64,000 nucleotides of DNA from Bhargavaea cecembensis (GCF_001619585.1 NZ_LQNT01000011.1:248001-312000), one strand, 5' to 3'. Positions 40,266 to 48,908 are shown, numbered from the stretch's first letter. Program-made: numbers and translations. Notes: generated from the letters alone by a model not told the origin.

Positions 40266-41105
40266 ATGAAAAAGAAATCCGGAAGAAGAAAGAGGACAGA
40301 TACTTTTACATTACAAATACCTCCGAAACTCTATATTGCAGCTTTTGCTTTTTATATAGGAATGGAACTAGCATTAAAAATCCAACATAAAGAACTTGAT
40401 TCCCCGGCTTCCTGGTTGATCCTATTATTTATAATTATTCTGTTGTTTTTTCTGCTGGGACTGTACAGACCCTTTTTCCAAACTAATCGTATCCGTCAAT
40501 GGAAATTCAAGCAGAAATTATTGCTTGGTTTGCACCACATCTTAACGATAGCCCTCCTCGTGAGAACCGGTCTGTTTTTGACATTGGGATTTTTTATCTT
40601 TTCATGTGTATTGCTTTTGGTAGGTGTGTTTTGGATTTGCTTTAGGTTAAAGTCTGTAAATCAGCTGCCGATAAATGAGGGTAGTACGAAGATTGATCAT
40701 GTTTCCCTTGAGGATATTGATCAAATGACGGGAAAAGAATTTGAAACATTTCTTTATAAACTCTACATCGCTAGGGGATACGACGCCAAAATCACCCCAC
40801 ACACGGATTATGGAATTGATTTAGTTGCTGTAAAAGATGGGATTAGAACAGGAATTCAAGCAAAGTGCTATGGCGAAGGCCGAACTGTGGGTGTTGCAGC
40901 TGTAAATGAGGTTTGTGGAGGGGCAGGTTATTGGAACGTTCAAAATAAAGTAGTCATCACAAATCGTGTTTTTACTAAGAAGGCGATGATCACTGCACGC
41001 TCAAATAACGTTATAATGATTGACCGTAATGACTTACAAAAGATGATTGACAACTACAACAAGACGTTGAACTCAAAAGAATATATTCCTCCTCCTTCAG
41101 CTTAG
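40266..41105 (+). CDS. membrane-anchored Mrr-type restriction endonuclease-like protein
   Basis: 279 residues. Two hydrophobic segments (about 55-72 and 95-122 region) precede an Mrr_cat domain: MTGKEFETFLYKLYIARGYDAKIT, DYGIDLVAVKDG (catalytic Asp) and IQAKCY (Q-x-K), then VVITNRVFTKKAMITAR. ATG 40266 follows AAAGGAGT at 8 nt; upstream in-frame starts have none. The gene is markedly AT-richer than its neighbours and uses AT-ending codons, a sign of acquisition. Likely role is cutting foreign or modified DNA, inferred from the fold only. Confidence 0.82.
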   Translation: MKKKSGRRKRTDTFTLQIPPKLYIAAFAFYIGMELALKIQHKELDSPASWLILLFIIILLFFLLGLYRPFFQTNRIRQWKFKQKLLLGLHHILTIALLVRTGLFLTLGFFIFSCVLLLVGVFWICFRLKSVNQLPINEGSTKIDHVSLEDIDQMTGKEFETFLYKLYIARGYDAKITPHTDYGIDLVAVKDGIRTGIQAKCYGEGRTVGVAAVNEVCGGAGYWNVQNKVVITNRVFTKKAMITARSNNVIMIDRNDLQKMIDNYNKTLNSKEYIPPPSA

Positions 41106-41138
41106 ATTGGGTTATGAATGAGTGTTTGCATTGAAATC

Positions 41139-41243
41139 GTGAAAGTATTCAATGAGCACGTGAGAGTACACCATCGCTACACGAAAGTACACTATGGCTG
41201 CTTGAAAGTACACCATTCTCCCCCGAAAGTACACAACCGCGGT
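41139..41243. repeat. 21-bp tandem repeat array E (five units)
   Basis: Units at 41139, 41160, 41181, 41202 and 41223, core (Y)GAAAGTACAC(C/T)A with one early variant GAAAGTATTCAA. Same 21-bp step and same GAAAGT start as arrays C, but ACAC replaces GACGAA. Lies in a convergent gap between the Mrr gene and a terminator. Confidence 0.9.
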
Positions 41244-41252
41244 GCCAACAAG

Positions 41253-41286
41253 AAAAAACGCCTGTCCTCTCGGGACAGGCGTTTTC
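41253..41286. terminator. bidirectional terminator
   Basis: AAAACGCCTGTCC/GGGACAGGCGTTTT stem serving the convergent genes ending at 41105 and 41291. Confidence 0.85.
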
Positions 41287-41290
41287 AGTA

Positions 41291-41725
41291 TCAGCTCGTT
41301 TTCAGCAATCCCTGCGAATGCATGCAGTCCAGGAGATCTTCCACGGCCAGTTCTCCCGCATGGATCCATCTGTTTTTATTGATAATGTTTCCGTCTTTGT
41401 CCACCGGTTTCTGGAACTGGCTAAAGCCGGTTGCATCCAAAAGTGAGTCACCGCCATGATCCAGGCCGATATGCACGACGTGCTTGATCACGTATGGCGT
41501 GCCGAATCGGATCGTTGCAAAAGGATGGTCAAGCTGGCCGTCGACGACGACGAAAGGAAGCCGGACATAGATGGTTTCGCCGCCTTCCTGGCACAGGATG
41601 TGATCAAAGCAGCCGTGGTCATAGTCCCAGTTTCCGCCCATATGATAACCGAGATCCCGAATGCAGTCGCTCACAATCCCGTAAGATGCCATTTGTCCCT
41701 CAAGCTGTGTCTGAAGCTTCAGCAT
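41291..41725 (-). CDS. YugN-like family protein
   Basis: 144 residues. LQTQLEGQMASYGIVSDCIRDLGYHMGGNWDYDHGCFD and DGQLDHPFATIRFGTPYVIKHVVHIGLD match the YugN-like family of Bacillales, whose function is unknown. ATG 41725 follows GAGGAGA. Soluble, no signal peptide. Confidence 0.85.
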   Translation of the reverse strand: MLKLQTQLEGQMASYGIVSDCIRDLGYHMGGNWDYDHGCFDHILCQEGGETIYVRLPFVVVDGQLDHPFATIRFGTPYVIKHVVHIGLDHGGDSLLDATGFSQFQKPVDKDGNIINKNRWIHAGELAVEDLLDCMHSQGLLKTS

Positions 41726-41806
41726 GCTGTCTCCTCCTCTAAGTTGGTCCTTTTCAGCATTTACCAAAGGAGGGGAGAGCATACCCGAGCGCACGACTCG
41801 TTCTGC

Positions 41807-43213
41807 TTACAATTCAAAGGCGACAAAGCTGCCTTCTTCATTGAAGTCGCTGATCCGGACCATCCGGTCGGTGAACGGTTCGACCGATTCCGGGTTGGTG
41901 CCGATCAGAAGAGAAAGCACCTGGAAGGCTTTCTCGCGTTTTAATTGATTGAACCGCTCCAGGAATTCATCCGTTACTTCATCTTCGCCGTCGGTGACAA
42001 ACACGAGGTCGGCCTCTTTAAAGCGGCTTTCACCGATCACTTGCAGGGCTTCCTCAAGGGCGAGTTCGAACTTCGTCCCGCCTCCCAGAAAGGCCTCGGC
42101 AAGCCTGACGATCTGGGAAGCCCCTATGTCCCCTTTGCTGAATTCAAACTGCCGGACCTGAGAAGAAAACAAAATCAGGCACAGGTCCCGTTTCTGTTTT
42201 TTCGCGATCGACATCAGGGCGAGCACAAAGCCTTTTGACTGGGTATCCAGCTCCCTCATGCTGTCAGACTGGTCCAGGCAAAGGACGATCGGGCCCTTGT
42301 TCAGATGTTCGGGGCCTTTCAGTTCAAATTGCATCGTCTGCCTTTCTGAGAAGCGCCGGAGAAAGTCCATTTTGGTCATCGGATGCGTATACAGGCTGAG
42401 CTCGACCGGCAGCAGATTCTCGACGTCAATTCCGGTCGTGACACCCTGCCTGGCCACCGACTCGGTCTGCTTCGCCTTTTGCTTTTTCCGTGCGGTCTGT
42501 TTGAACCGTCCCGCCCAATCCGCGATTTCCTTCATCTTGCGGTCCGTGGAGATTTTTTCTGCAAGGTAAATCTTGTCTCGCAAAGGGACTTTTCTCAGTT
42601 CCGCATCGCCGCTTCCTGCACGGCTTCCGCCCAGGAGTGATTTCAGCCCTTCTCCCGCCTGCTGGGCTTCCTCCCGCGCCTGTCCCATCGACTGCCGGAA
42701 ACTTTCAAGATTGAATTCGATGGTCTGCTGCAGCTTCTTATTGAATTCATCCAGGCTTTCCTCAAGGGCTTTCGGATCCGGCTGATTTTGCTGCTGGCTT
42801 AGTTGTTCCCGTACATTCCGCAACTGATCCCGCAGGCTTCGGTCTTTTTCGGTCTGCCTTGCCAGCCACTGATGCGTCTTCTCACCGGCTTTGACCGTGC
42901 CGATCGCGGAGGCCCAGTCATTTAACCTGGTAAAATGCCGGAACGTTTCAAAGGACGGATCCGCCATGATGGCTGTCATGATCTGTTTGTTGGCCACAAG
43001 GGATCCGTCTACTTCCCCTTCCGTGACCGACGGTTTCATCTTGTACAAGGATGCCCAGATGTCTCCGAGAAGCGGTTCAAAAGTCGGCATGACGGCCCCG
43101 TCCCTGAGCTCCCGGAGTCCTTTAGACATTTCCAGGATTTCTTTAAACCGCCTTTTGTCGAACGCGTCTGTGTTCAGGACTGAGGTATTCTCTTCCGGTT
43201 CAATCTTCCTCAT
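41807..43213 (-). CDS. VWA-domain protein, partner of the MoxR ATPase
   Basis: 468 residues. A helical N-terminal part with Gln/Arg-rich coiled coil (about 125-200) is followed by a von Willebrand A domain. Its MIDAS motif is LCLDQSDSM (DxSxS), with GGGTKFE (Thr) and VTDGEDE (Asp). The pairing with the AAA+ gene upstream resembles ViaA with RavA in enterobacteria. I start at ATG 43213 behind GAGG; a GTG at 43228 overlapping the ATPase stop is an alternative. Confidence 0.85.
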   Translation of the reverse strand: MRKIEPEENTSVLNTDAFDKRRFKEILEMSKGLRELRDGAVMPTFEPLLGDIWASLYKMKPSVTEGEVDGSLVANKQIMTAIMADPSFETFRHFTRLNDWASAIGTVKAGEKTHQWLARQTEKDRSLRDQLRNVREQLSQQQNQPDPKALEESLDEFNKKLQQTIEFNLESFRQSMGQAREEAQQAGEGLKSLLGGSRAGSGDAELRKVPLRDKIYLAEKISTDRKMKEIADWAGRFKQTARKKQKAKQTESVARQGVTTGIDVENLLPVELSLYTHPMTKMDFLRRFSERQTMQFELKGPEHLNKGPIVLCLDQSDSMRELDTQSKGFVLALMSIAKKQKRDLCLILFSSQVRQFEFSKGDIGASQIVRLAEAFLGGGTKFELALEEALQVIGESRFKEADLVFVTDGEDEVTDEFLERFNQLKREKAFQVLSLLIGTNPESVEPFTDRMVRISDFNEEGSFVAFEL

Positions 43214-43224
43214 CCGGCATCGCC

Positions 43225-44382
43225 TCACATTCTGTAGTAGATCCCGGACGTATCCTGGCCAGATTCCGCGTCATACATCGAGTTCACGGCAAGTTCCTGC
43301 TGCATCGATTTGACTTTAAGGAGGACGGCATCAATTTCTTCGCCGCGGCCTTCATGGCGCGCTTTCAGCCCATCCAAGTCAGCCGCCAGCTTTTTCAGCT
43401 TTTGGGACGCTTCCGCTCCATATTCCGCCGATGGGTCTTTTCTGACTCGCTCAAAAATGTCCTTGGCCTCATGTTTGAGAGAATCCAGCGTCCTGACCAG
43501 TGCGTCCTGGGCATGTCTGCGTACGATCACACAAACGGCCTCTTTCTGGTCAGTCGTTTCCCAGAGGGAATGCTCCAGGATGATCAGGTCTTCCGGCAGC
43601 ACCGTTTGCCGTTTGTTGATGAGCGCCCTCGCCTGCAGCAGATGCAATGACTGCTTGAACCGGCGGTCGGAAGGGCGGATCCCTTCATCCTTCAGCTCGT
43701 TCCGTATTTTCAACAGCGCCGTATACACGTCATCCTGGATGTTAACCTGATCCGTCAGGTGCTGAAGATCGATCAGTTCCTCCATGGTCATCGTCGGCAT
43801 CTGCTGATGCTGCCCCGAGTCTTTCATCATCGCAATGAAATTCTCTTCATGTGCAATATAATCCACTTCAAACCGAAGGAGGAAACGGTCAAAAAGTGCT
43901 TCAAGTCCTTCCCCGTCTTCCGGAAATTCATTGGACGCCCCGATGACGGACATCAGCGGCACCTGCACCGGCATGCCGTCATTGTAAAAGACCCGCTCAT
44001 TCAGCAGGGTCAGCAGACTGTTCAGGATCGCGCTGTTCGCTTTGAAAATCTCATCCAGAAACGCCACATGCGCCTCGGGCATCTTGTTTTTCGTATTCCG
44101 CTTGTAGACACCCTGCTCCAGGTCCTTAAGCGACAAAGGGCCAAACAATTCCTCCGGCGTACTGAACCTTGTTAGCAGCCACTGGAAGTATTTCGTGCCC
44201 TTGATCATCTTGGAAAGTTCCATGACCAGCGCGGATTTCGCCGTGCCGGCAGGACCGATCATGAGGATATGCTGCCGGGACAACGCCGCGACCAGAATCG
44301 CTTCAATCTCGGCTTCGCGTTCCTGGAACCTCGCATTCAACGCATCTTTGATTTCATCTATTCTTGTAAGGTTGTTCTCCAT
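43225..44382 (-). CDS. MoxR-family AAA+ ATPase (RavA-like)
   Basis: 385 residues. Walker A GPAGTAKSALV, Walker B VAFLDEIFKAN, sensor VIGASNEFPE, Arg finger region LFDRFLLRFEV. The C-terminal 150 residues are helical, ending in NSMYDAESGQDTSGIYYRM. MoxR ATPases act with a VWA protein as a chaperone pair that matures or loads metal/redox complexes. The substrate here is unknown because no third gene is present. Confidence 0.88.
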   Translation of the reverse strand: MENNLTRIDEIKDALNARFQEREAEIEAILVAALSRQHILMIGPAGTAKSALVMELSKMIKGTKYFQWLLTRFSTPEELFGPLSLKDLEQGVYKRNTKNKMPEAHVAFLDEIFKANSAILNSLLTLLNERVFYNDGMPVQVPLMSVIGASNEFPEDGEGLEALFDRFLLRFEVDYIAHEENFIAMMKDSGQHQQMPTMTMEELIDLQHLTDQVNIQDDVYTALLKIRNELKDEGIRPSDRRFKQSLHLLQARALINKRQTVLPEDLIILEHSLWETTDQKEAVCVIVRRHAQDALVRTLDSLKHEAKDIFERVRKDPSAEYGAEASQKLKKLAADLDGLKARHEGRGEEIDAVLLKVKSMQQELAVNSMYDAESGQDTSGIYYRM

Positions 44383-44585
44383 CTCACCACTGCTCCCGTC
44401 TCATGCTGTCTATGTGCAATCAGCGTTTCCACCTTTTTCATTCCCTAATCGTGGAAACCGTAAGCCCATGGACGCTTCCCCACACTAGTTACAAATAAAA
44501 GGAAATCAGGTAAAATAAATCACACGACATCGCAACACCCTGTAGGAACTTAGCCAAACAGTTGGGATAGAGGGGAAGTTTATAT

Positions 44586-44987
44586 GTGGGGATTTCACAG
44601 AAAGAGTCACTGAAGGATTGGTTGAAATATTGGATGAAATTCTTATTAGTAGTTTTCTTAATCCTTGGCTATGCAACCTACTACATGGTATTCCATACAC
44701 CTAAAAATTCATTGGAACTCTATCAATCAATAGCAACAGCAGACGATTTTGAAGAGGCAACAAAGTTAATGTCAGAGGGGTTTGAAGGTAATTTTAAAGA
44801 AGAAGACTTTGAGTTTATATCGAAATCGAATGCGTCACCAAATCGGGTAGGACAATTTGCGATCTTTGAATATGACGAAAAAACTTTTGTGGTTATGACT
44901 ACCGCCGGTACAAATAAGCTAGAAATCCTTGCGGTAGATGATTTGCCAAAAGATCTTAGGGATTACTTTCTGCAATTGGGACCGTAA
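44586..44987 (+). CDS. small membrane-anchored protein of unknown function
   Basis: 133 residues. One helix (about 19-37) and an extracytoplasmic part with SIATADDFEEATKLMSEGFEGNFKEEDFEFI, reminiscent of small lipoprotein-like stress proteins, but no family is recognised. GTG 44586 is 9 nt behind GAGGGG. AT-rich like the Mrr gene and unlike its neighbours, so probably acquired. Confidence 0.65.
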   Translation: MGISQKESLKDWLKYWMKFLLVVFLILGYATYYMVFHTPKNSLELYQSIATADDFEEATKLMSEGFEGNFKEEDFEFISKSNASPNRVGQFAIFEYDEKTFVVMTTAGTNKLEILAVDDLPKDLRDYFLQLGP

Positions 44988-45000
44988 TGAAGCCAAAGAA

Positions 45001-45035
45001 AAACGCTTCATCCCTTATGGGACAAGCGTTTTTTA
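45001..45035 (+). terminator. terminator
   Basis: AAACGCTT/AAGCGTTT stem with inner CC/GG pairs and six T, behind the gene ending at 44987. Confidence 0.8.
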
Positions 45036-45043
45036 GCCTTAAA

Positions 45044-45517
45044 TTACTCTGCCGGCAGATCCACCGCAAAAATAAACTCAATCTCAACCGGCGTATTGTC
45101 AGGCAACTCAGCCGCTCCAATGGCAGAGCGGGCATGACGCCCTTTCTCGCCGAAAATCTTCTCCAGCAGCTCGGAAGCCGCATCGATGACTTTCGACGGC
45201 TCATAAAATCCGGGGGCCGTCTGGACAAAGCCGGTCACCTTCAATACCTGCTCCATCCGGTCCAGGCTTCCGATTTTTGCTTTCAGTGCACTGAGCCCTT
45301 TCAGCACGCAGTACTCAGCCAGCTCACGGGCCTGTTCAACAGTCACATCTTTTCCGACCTTTCCCCGATACGGCACACTCCCATTGATCCGCGGAACCTG
45401 GCCGCTCACGTATGCCGTCCCCCGGTGGATCGTGACCGGCACATAACTGTACAAAGGCGCCACCGCCTCCGGAAGCTCCAGGTCCAGTTCCTTCAGGCGA
45501 CGTTCAATCGTATCCAT
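45044..45517 (-). CDS. RidA/YjgF-family protein
   Basis: 157 residues. PEAVAPLYSYVPVTIHRGTAYVSGQVPRINGSV opens the RidA (YER057c/UK114) fold; the subunit Arg and GARSAIGAAELPDNTPVEIEFIFAV end match the longer RidA branch. Family members hydrolyse reactive enamines/imines. ATG 45517 follows AAAGGAGT. Convergent with the gene ending at 44987. Confidence 0.85.
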   Translation of the reverse strand: MDTIERRLKELDLELPEAVAPLYSYVPVTIHRGTAYVSGQVPRINGSVPYRGKVGKDVTVEQARELAEYCVLKGLSALKAKIGSLDRMEQVLKVTGFVQTAPGFYEPSKVIDAASELLEKIFGEKGRHARSAIGAAELPDNTPVEIEFIFAVDLPAE

Positions 45518-45564
45518 GTCCGACACTCCTTTTGACCAAACAATCCTACTATCCATCGCTCATT

Positions 45565-45918
45565 TTAACACTTGCATACCATCAAAACATTTCCGTCCGG
45601 ATCTTTGAAATTAAAGTAATGACCATGTTCGATCGGCGTGACCATTTCCACGTTTTTGTTGCTCATATAGCTGAATGCTTCTTCAATGTCTTCAGTAAGG
45701 ATATGAAAGGGAGGTGTCTGAAACACCCGATCCTCCGCAAAGATTTTGCTGTCCAGCACCATCCCTGTACCTTCCATCGGAATAACGTAGATGTGCCCAA
45801 ACTGAATCTCATCGTCAGCTTGCAGGCCTAAAATGTCGCAGTACCAATCTCTCGCTTTCTCGATGTTGCTCACCGGGATAAATACAGTTCCGATTCGTTT
45901 TAAAATGGGGCTCTCCAT
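45565..45918 (-). CDS. VOC family protein
   Basis: 117 residues, one domain: RIGTVFIPVSNIEKARDWYCDILGL, then FNFKDPDGNVLMVC with the metal-ligand region. CGGAGG before ATG. The substrate is unknown. It lies 48 bp upstream of the RidA gene and may share a transcript. Confidence 0.85.
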   Translation of the reverse strand: MESPILKRIGTVFIPVSNIEKARDWYCDILGLQADDEIQFGHIYVIPMEGTGMVLDSKIFAEDRVFQTPPFHILTEDIEEAFSYMSNKNVEMVTPIEHGHYFNFKDPDGNVLMVCKC

Positions 45919-45995
45919 TAAGACCTCCGCTAAAATAGGATATTTAATCTATTTCGTTGTTGGGATGGAAATCCCTTGTAAGCTTCCGCCCAGGC

Positions 45996-46190
45996 TCATT
46001 TCTTCTCGATGCTTCTGACAAGCCTCACCAGCCAATATAAGATGATCCAAGGCAAAATGTATTTTGTGGCCCATTCAACCAATAAAGGAAATACAGCCAT
46101 CACATTGAGATTAAACAGGTCAGAAACAATCGCGAGTAATAGGATGATCGCGATAATGTAGAATGTTATAGAAAATCGTGACTTCTCCAT
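45996..46190 (-). CDS. small two-helix membrane protein
   Basis: 64 residues with two hydrophobic helices (about 8-30 and 38-58) and a basic end RLVRSIEKK. ATG 46190 is set by GGAGGGGGGC. No family recognised. Confidence 0.6.
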   Translation of the reverse strand: MEKSRFSITFYIIAIILLLAIVSDLFNLNVMAVFPLLVEWATKYILPWIILYWLVRLVRSIEKK

Positions 46191-46313
46191 GAATGCCCCC
46201 CTCCCCATTACTGTAAGGCAAAACCCAGTTTAATATCAATAATATTCCAAAAACATTACCGGAGATGAATCGCCTTTCAATTGAACAGCAGCGGCCAACC
46301 AAAATAGCAATAA

Positions 46314-46345
46314 CAAAAAACGCCTGCCCCCATGGGACAAGCGTT
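46314..46345 (-). terminator. terminator of tRNA-Asn-Thr
   Basis: Minus-strand stem ACGCTTGTCCC/GGGGCAGGCGT followed by six T. Confidence 0.85.
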
Positions 46346-46352
46346 TCGCGTA

Positions 46353-46425
46353 AGCTTCCAGCCGGGCTCGAACCGGCGACCTCTTCCTTACCATGGAAGC
46401 ACTCTGCCTACTGAGCTATGGAAGC
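46353..46425 (-). tRNA. tRNA-Thr (GGT)
   Basis: 73 nt: acceptor GCTTCCA/TGGAAGC, anticodon GGT in loop ATGGTAA, T-arm GGTTCGAGCC; CCA not encoded. Confidence 0.93.
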
Positions 46426-46447
46426 GTAATATGGGTGAAAATAAAAA

Positions 46448-46522
46448 TGGCTCCGCAGGTAGGACTCGAACCTACGACCGATCGGTTAACAGCCGATTGC
46501 TCTACCACTGAGCTACTGCGGA
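46448..46522 (-). tRNA. tRNA-Asn (GTT)
   Basis: 75 nt with encoded CCA: acceptor TCCGCAG/CTGCGGA, anticodon GTT in loop CTGTTAA, T-arm GGTTCGAGTCC. Confidence 0.95.
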
Positions 46523-46550
46523 ATATTGAAATATCGTACCGACAGATTTC

Positions 46551-46579
46551 ATTATACACAGGACGCCGATACGTTTCAA
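46551..46579 (-). promoter_or_regulatory. SigA promoter of tRNA-Asn-Thr
   Basis: TTGAAA (46574-46579) and TATAAT (46551-46556), 17 bp apart, 29 bp before tRNA-Asn. The region 46580-46729 up to the next start shows nothing else I can name. Confidence 0.85.
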
Positions 46580-46729
46580 CCCTATTTTGTTGTTTTGAGG
46601 AACCTGTTTCAGTCTGTCCGGATGACCCGGTTTCCATTCACTTTTTTCTGATCCTGCCCTCTTCTCATGCCCGTCCCCTGCCCCGCATAAGCTGATAAGA
46701 GCGAGTTTCACGGAAAGGGGCGCCCCCGA

Positions 46730-47386
46730 TTGAAGAAGTTGCTGCTGTTTACGCTGTTTTTCCTGTTTACCGCATTTGTGCTCGTCCGGTCTTCGGGCGG
46801 CGGGCCGCTCATTCCCGTCTTCAACATCACCCAGGAGCCGGACGTGATCGTGCAGGGGAGCCAAGGTACCGCGCTTACGGTTGACCTGTCGTTCGGCGAT
46901 TCGGAAGTGAAGGCTTGGCTTGAGGGACTGCAGGCCCCGTATCCGCTCATCTTCACCGATTCTGCCTGGATGGAGCGCTCCCCGGAGCTGGTCAAACTGA
47001 TGATTGACCGGAACATCCCCGTCGGTCTGCTCGGGACGGAAGGCAAACGCTATGAAGAGGAGCCGAAGCTGCTTGATGAGCAGATTGGCGTGTATGAGGC
47101 CCACTTCGGCCGGAAGCCGCTTTATTTCCGGACGTCCGACGAGGAGTTCCCAAAAGCGCTCCAAAAACAACTGTTTGAGGCCGAGGTGAACGCGCTCGGG
47201 TCAACATTGCGGTGGGACGGCGGCAAGCTGCCGAAAAAGCGGGAAGGTCTGATTTTGTCCGTCCAGCATCACCAGGAAGAACGGACTGACCTCAAAAAGG
47301 TTTCGGAACTTCTGTCCTCCAATGAATTCCTGGCGATTGAAGACGTGCTTTTCGGTGTGGAGACAAAGGAAAGGAAGTTCCCTTAA
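46730..47386 (+). CDS. PdaB-like polysaccharide deacetylase homologue, probably inactive
   Basis: 218 residues. N-terminal signal anchor (about 5-20). LTVDLSFGDSEVKAWLEGL aligns with the PdaB motif 1 (TFDISWGD), IFTDSAWMERSPELVKLMID with the next helix and FGRKPLYFRT with motif 3. The motif 2 histidines (usually HxxxH in a GSHG context) are replaced (VGLLGTEG), so metal binding should be lost. Sits beside kbaA and gerD exactly where pdaB lies in B. subtilis. TTG start behind GGAAAGGGG. Confidence 0.75.
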   Translation: MKKLLLFTLFFLFTAFVLVRSSGGGPLIPVFNITQEPDVIVQGSQGTALTVDLSFGDSEVKAWLEGLQAPYPLIFTDSAWMERSPELVKLMIDRNIPVGLLGTEGKRYEEEPKLLDEQIGVYEAHFGRKPLYFRTSDEEFPKALQKQLFEAEVNALGSTLRWDGGKLPKKREGLILSVQHHQEERTDLKKVSELLSSNEFLAIEDVLFGVETKERKFP

Positions 47387-47390
47387 ACGG

Positions 47391-47416
47391 AAAACACCCG
47401 GCTCAGGCCGGGTGTC
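47391..47416. terminator. bidirectional terminator
   Basis: ACACCCGGC/GCCGGGTGT stem between the convergent stops at 47386 and 47432; T run on the minus strand. Confidence 0.75.
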
Positions 47417-47431
47417 TGATGCGGTCCCCCA

Positions 47432-48145
47432 TTACTGGGCGGTCCGTTTTTTCTTTTGTTTCGGATTGCCGGTTGCACCTTCCGCACGTTTGCGGGCTTC
47501 ACGGCGCTCCTGGCGTTTCTTTATGTCTTCTTCCGATTTGGCATTGTACTTCGGCAGCACAAGCAACTGGTACATATTCACGGCCAGAAGCGGGAACAAC
47601 AGGATCGTGACCCACTGGTCGATATTGCCGCTGCGAACCATCAGTGCCGGAAGCCATTCCAGCGTTGTAATGACGATCATAAAGAAAAGCGCCGAGATGA
47701 GGACGTGCTTTTTGCCGGTCATCTTCACTTTCAGCCATGCGGTCAGGGCAGGCACCGCGATGAGGAAGAAGAGAAGGGTCAGGTAAAGGGCAGTCCTTTT
47801 TCCATCACCTTGCGTCAGATCAAACCGGAAGTATACAAGATCGAACAGGACGATCGCGATGATGAGCATCTGCACCCAATTCCACAGTGTGAGCGAGCGG
47901 AAGATGTTTACGCCGAACTGGTGGACTGTCAGATAAGCGAAAAAGCCCATCTGCGCCACGACGCTCATCGTAAATCCGAGAAAGACCATCCAGAGGAAAG
48001 CCGCAAAGAACTCACCAAACTCTCCTGCCTGGATAAATGGCGAAAACGTATCGTTCCAGCGCACGATCAGACCGACGAGGCCGGTGATGCCGCCCCCGAT
48101 CAAAAGTGCGTTGAGGAAAAATTTAAACCAATTGCGTATTGTCAC
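47432..48145 (-). CDS. kbaA: KinB-signalling pathway activation protein
   Basis: 237 residues, six hydrophobic helices (first about 11-28). WMVFLGFTMSVVAQMGFFAYLTVHQFGVNIFRS and LWNWVQMLIIAIVLFDLVYFRF are KbaA-type. The basic C-terminal 45 residues are longer than in B. subtilis. Required for KinB-dependent entry into sporulation. Next to gerD, here divergent from it. GTG start. Confidence 0.9.
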   Translation of the reverse strand: MTIRNWFKFFLNALLIGGGITGLVGLIVRWNDTFSPFIQAGEFGEFFAAFLWMVFLGFTMSVVAQMGFFAYLTVHQFGVNIFRSLTLWNWVQMLIIAIVLFDLVYFRFDLTQGDGKRTALYLTLLFFLIAVPALTAWLKVKMTGKKHVLISALFFMIVITTLEWLPALMVRSGNIDQWVTILLFPLLAVNMYQLLVLPKYNAKSEEDIKKRQERREARKRAEGATGNPKQKKKRTAQ

Positions 48146-48276
48146 GTCAGATTAAGCCTCCGTTTTTCATTTCCATTCATCAGTGTATCAACGATGGGCC
48201 GAAAAATCTATTTTGCGCGTGCATAGTCTGCACCAAAATGTGAACAATAATTGAAACAATGGCGGGAAAGGATTTG

Positions 48277-48900
48277 ATGCGTGTGAAGCGGTTCCTCCCG
48301 GCCGGACTCGCTCTTCTCCTGCTTGCGGGATGCGGAGGCGGGCAGGCCGCCCCGAACTATGAAGAGACGAAAAAAATGGTGACCGATGCACTCCAGACCG
48401 AGGACGGCAAAAAAGCGATCCGCGACCTTCTCTCCGACCCGGAGTTCAAGGACATGGTCGCCCTTGAGCAAAAGGAAGTGAAAACTTCAATCGAAGAGAC
48501 GATGCTGTCAGACAAGGGGAAAGAGTTCTGGAAAAAGCAGTTCGAGGACCCGAAGTTCAAGGAAACCATCGCCAAATCGATGCAGGAACAGCAGCAGGAA
48601 GTCATGAAACAGCTCATGAAGGATCCGGAATTCCAGAAGGACCTGGAGTCTCTGTTTGGTCAGGCGGAGATGCAGAAGACGCTCGGTGAAGTCATGAAAT
48701 CCTCCGACATGCGCAAAGAGATGCAGAAAGTTGCCGAGGAAACGATCAATTCCCCGCTCCTCGCCTCGAAATGGAAGAAGCTCATCGAGGAGGCCGGCAA
48801 GCAAGAAGGCGGCGGGGGCGGAGGAAGCAGTGGCAGTGGCGGCGGCAGTTCAGGCGGCGACAAAAAAGATAAAGGTAGCGGCATGGGAGGCGGCGGCTGA
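48277..48900 (+). CDS. gerD: germination lipoprotein GerD
   Basis: 207 residues. Signal peptide with lipobox LLLLAGC (Cys19); helical body with repeated EDPKFKETI, KDPEFQKDL and SDPEFKDMV blocks, typical GerD trimeric rod. The tail is Gly/Ser-rich, and GGGGGSSGSGGG is longer than usual. Scaffold needed for germinosome assembly in the spore inner membrane. ATG 48277 gives a normal signal peptide and GGGAAAGGA ribosome site; the ATG at 48259 would add an unlikely extension. Confidence 0.92.
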   Translation: MRVKRFLPAGLALLLLAGCGGGQAAPNYEETKKMVTDALQTEDGKKAIRDLLSDPEFKDMVALEQKEVKTSIEETMLSDKGKEFWKKQFEDPKFKETIAKSMQEQQQEVMKQLMKDPEFQKDLESLFGQAEMQKTLGEVMKSSDMRKEMQKVAEETINSPLLASKWKKLIEEAGKQEGGGGGGSSGSGGGSSGGDKKDKGSGMGGGG

Positions 48901-48908
48901 CCGTGAAG

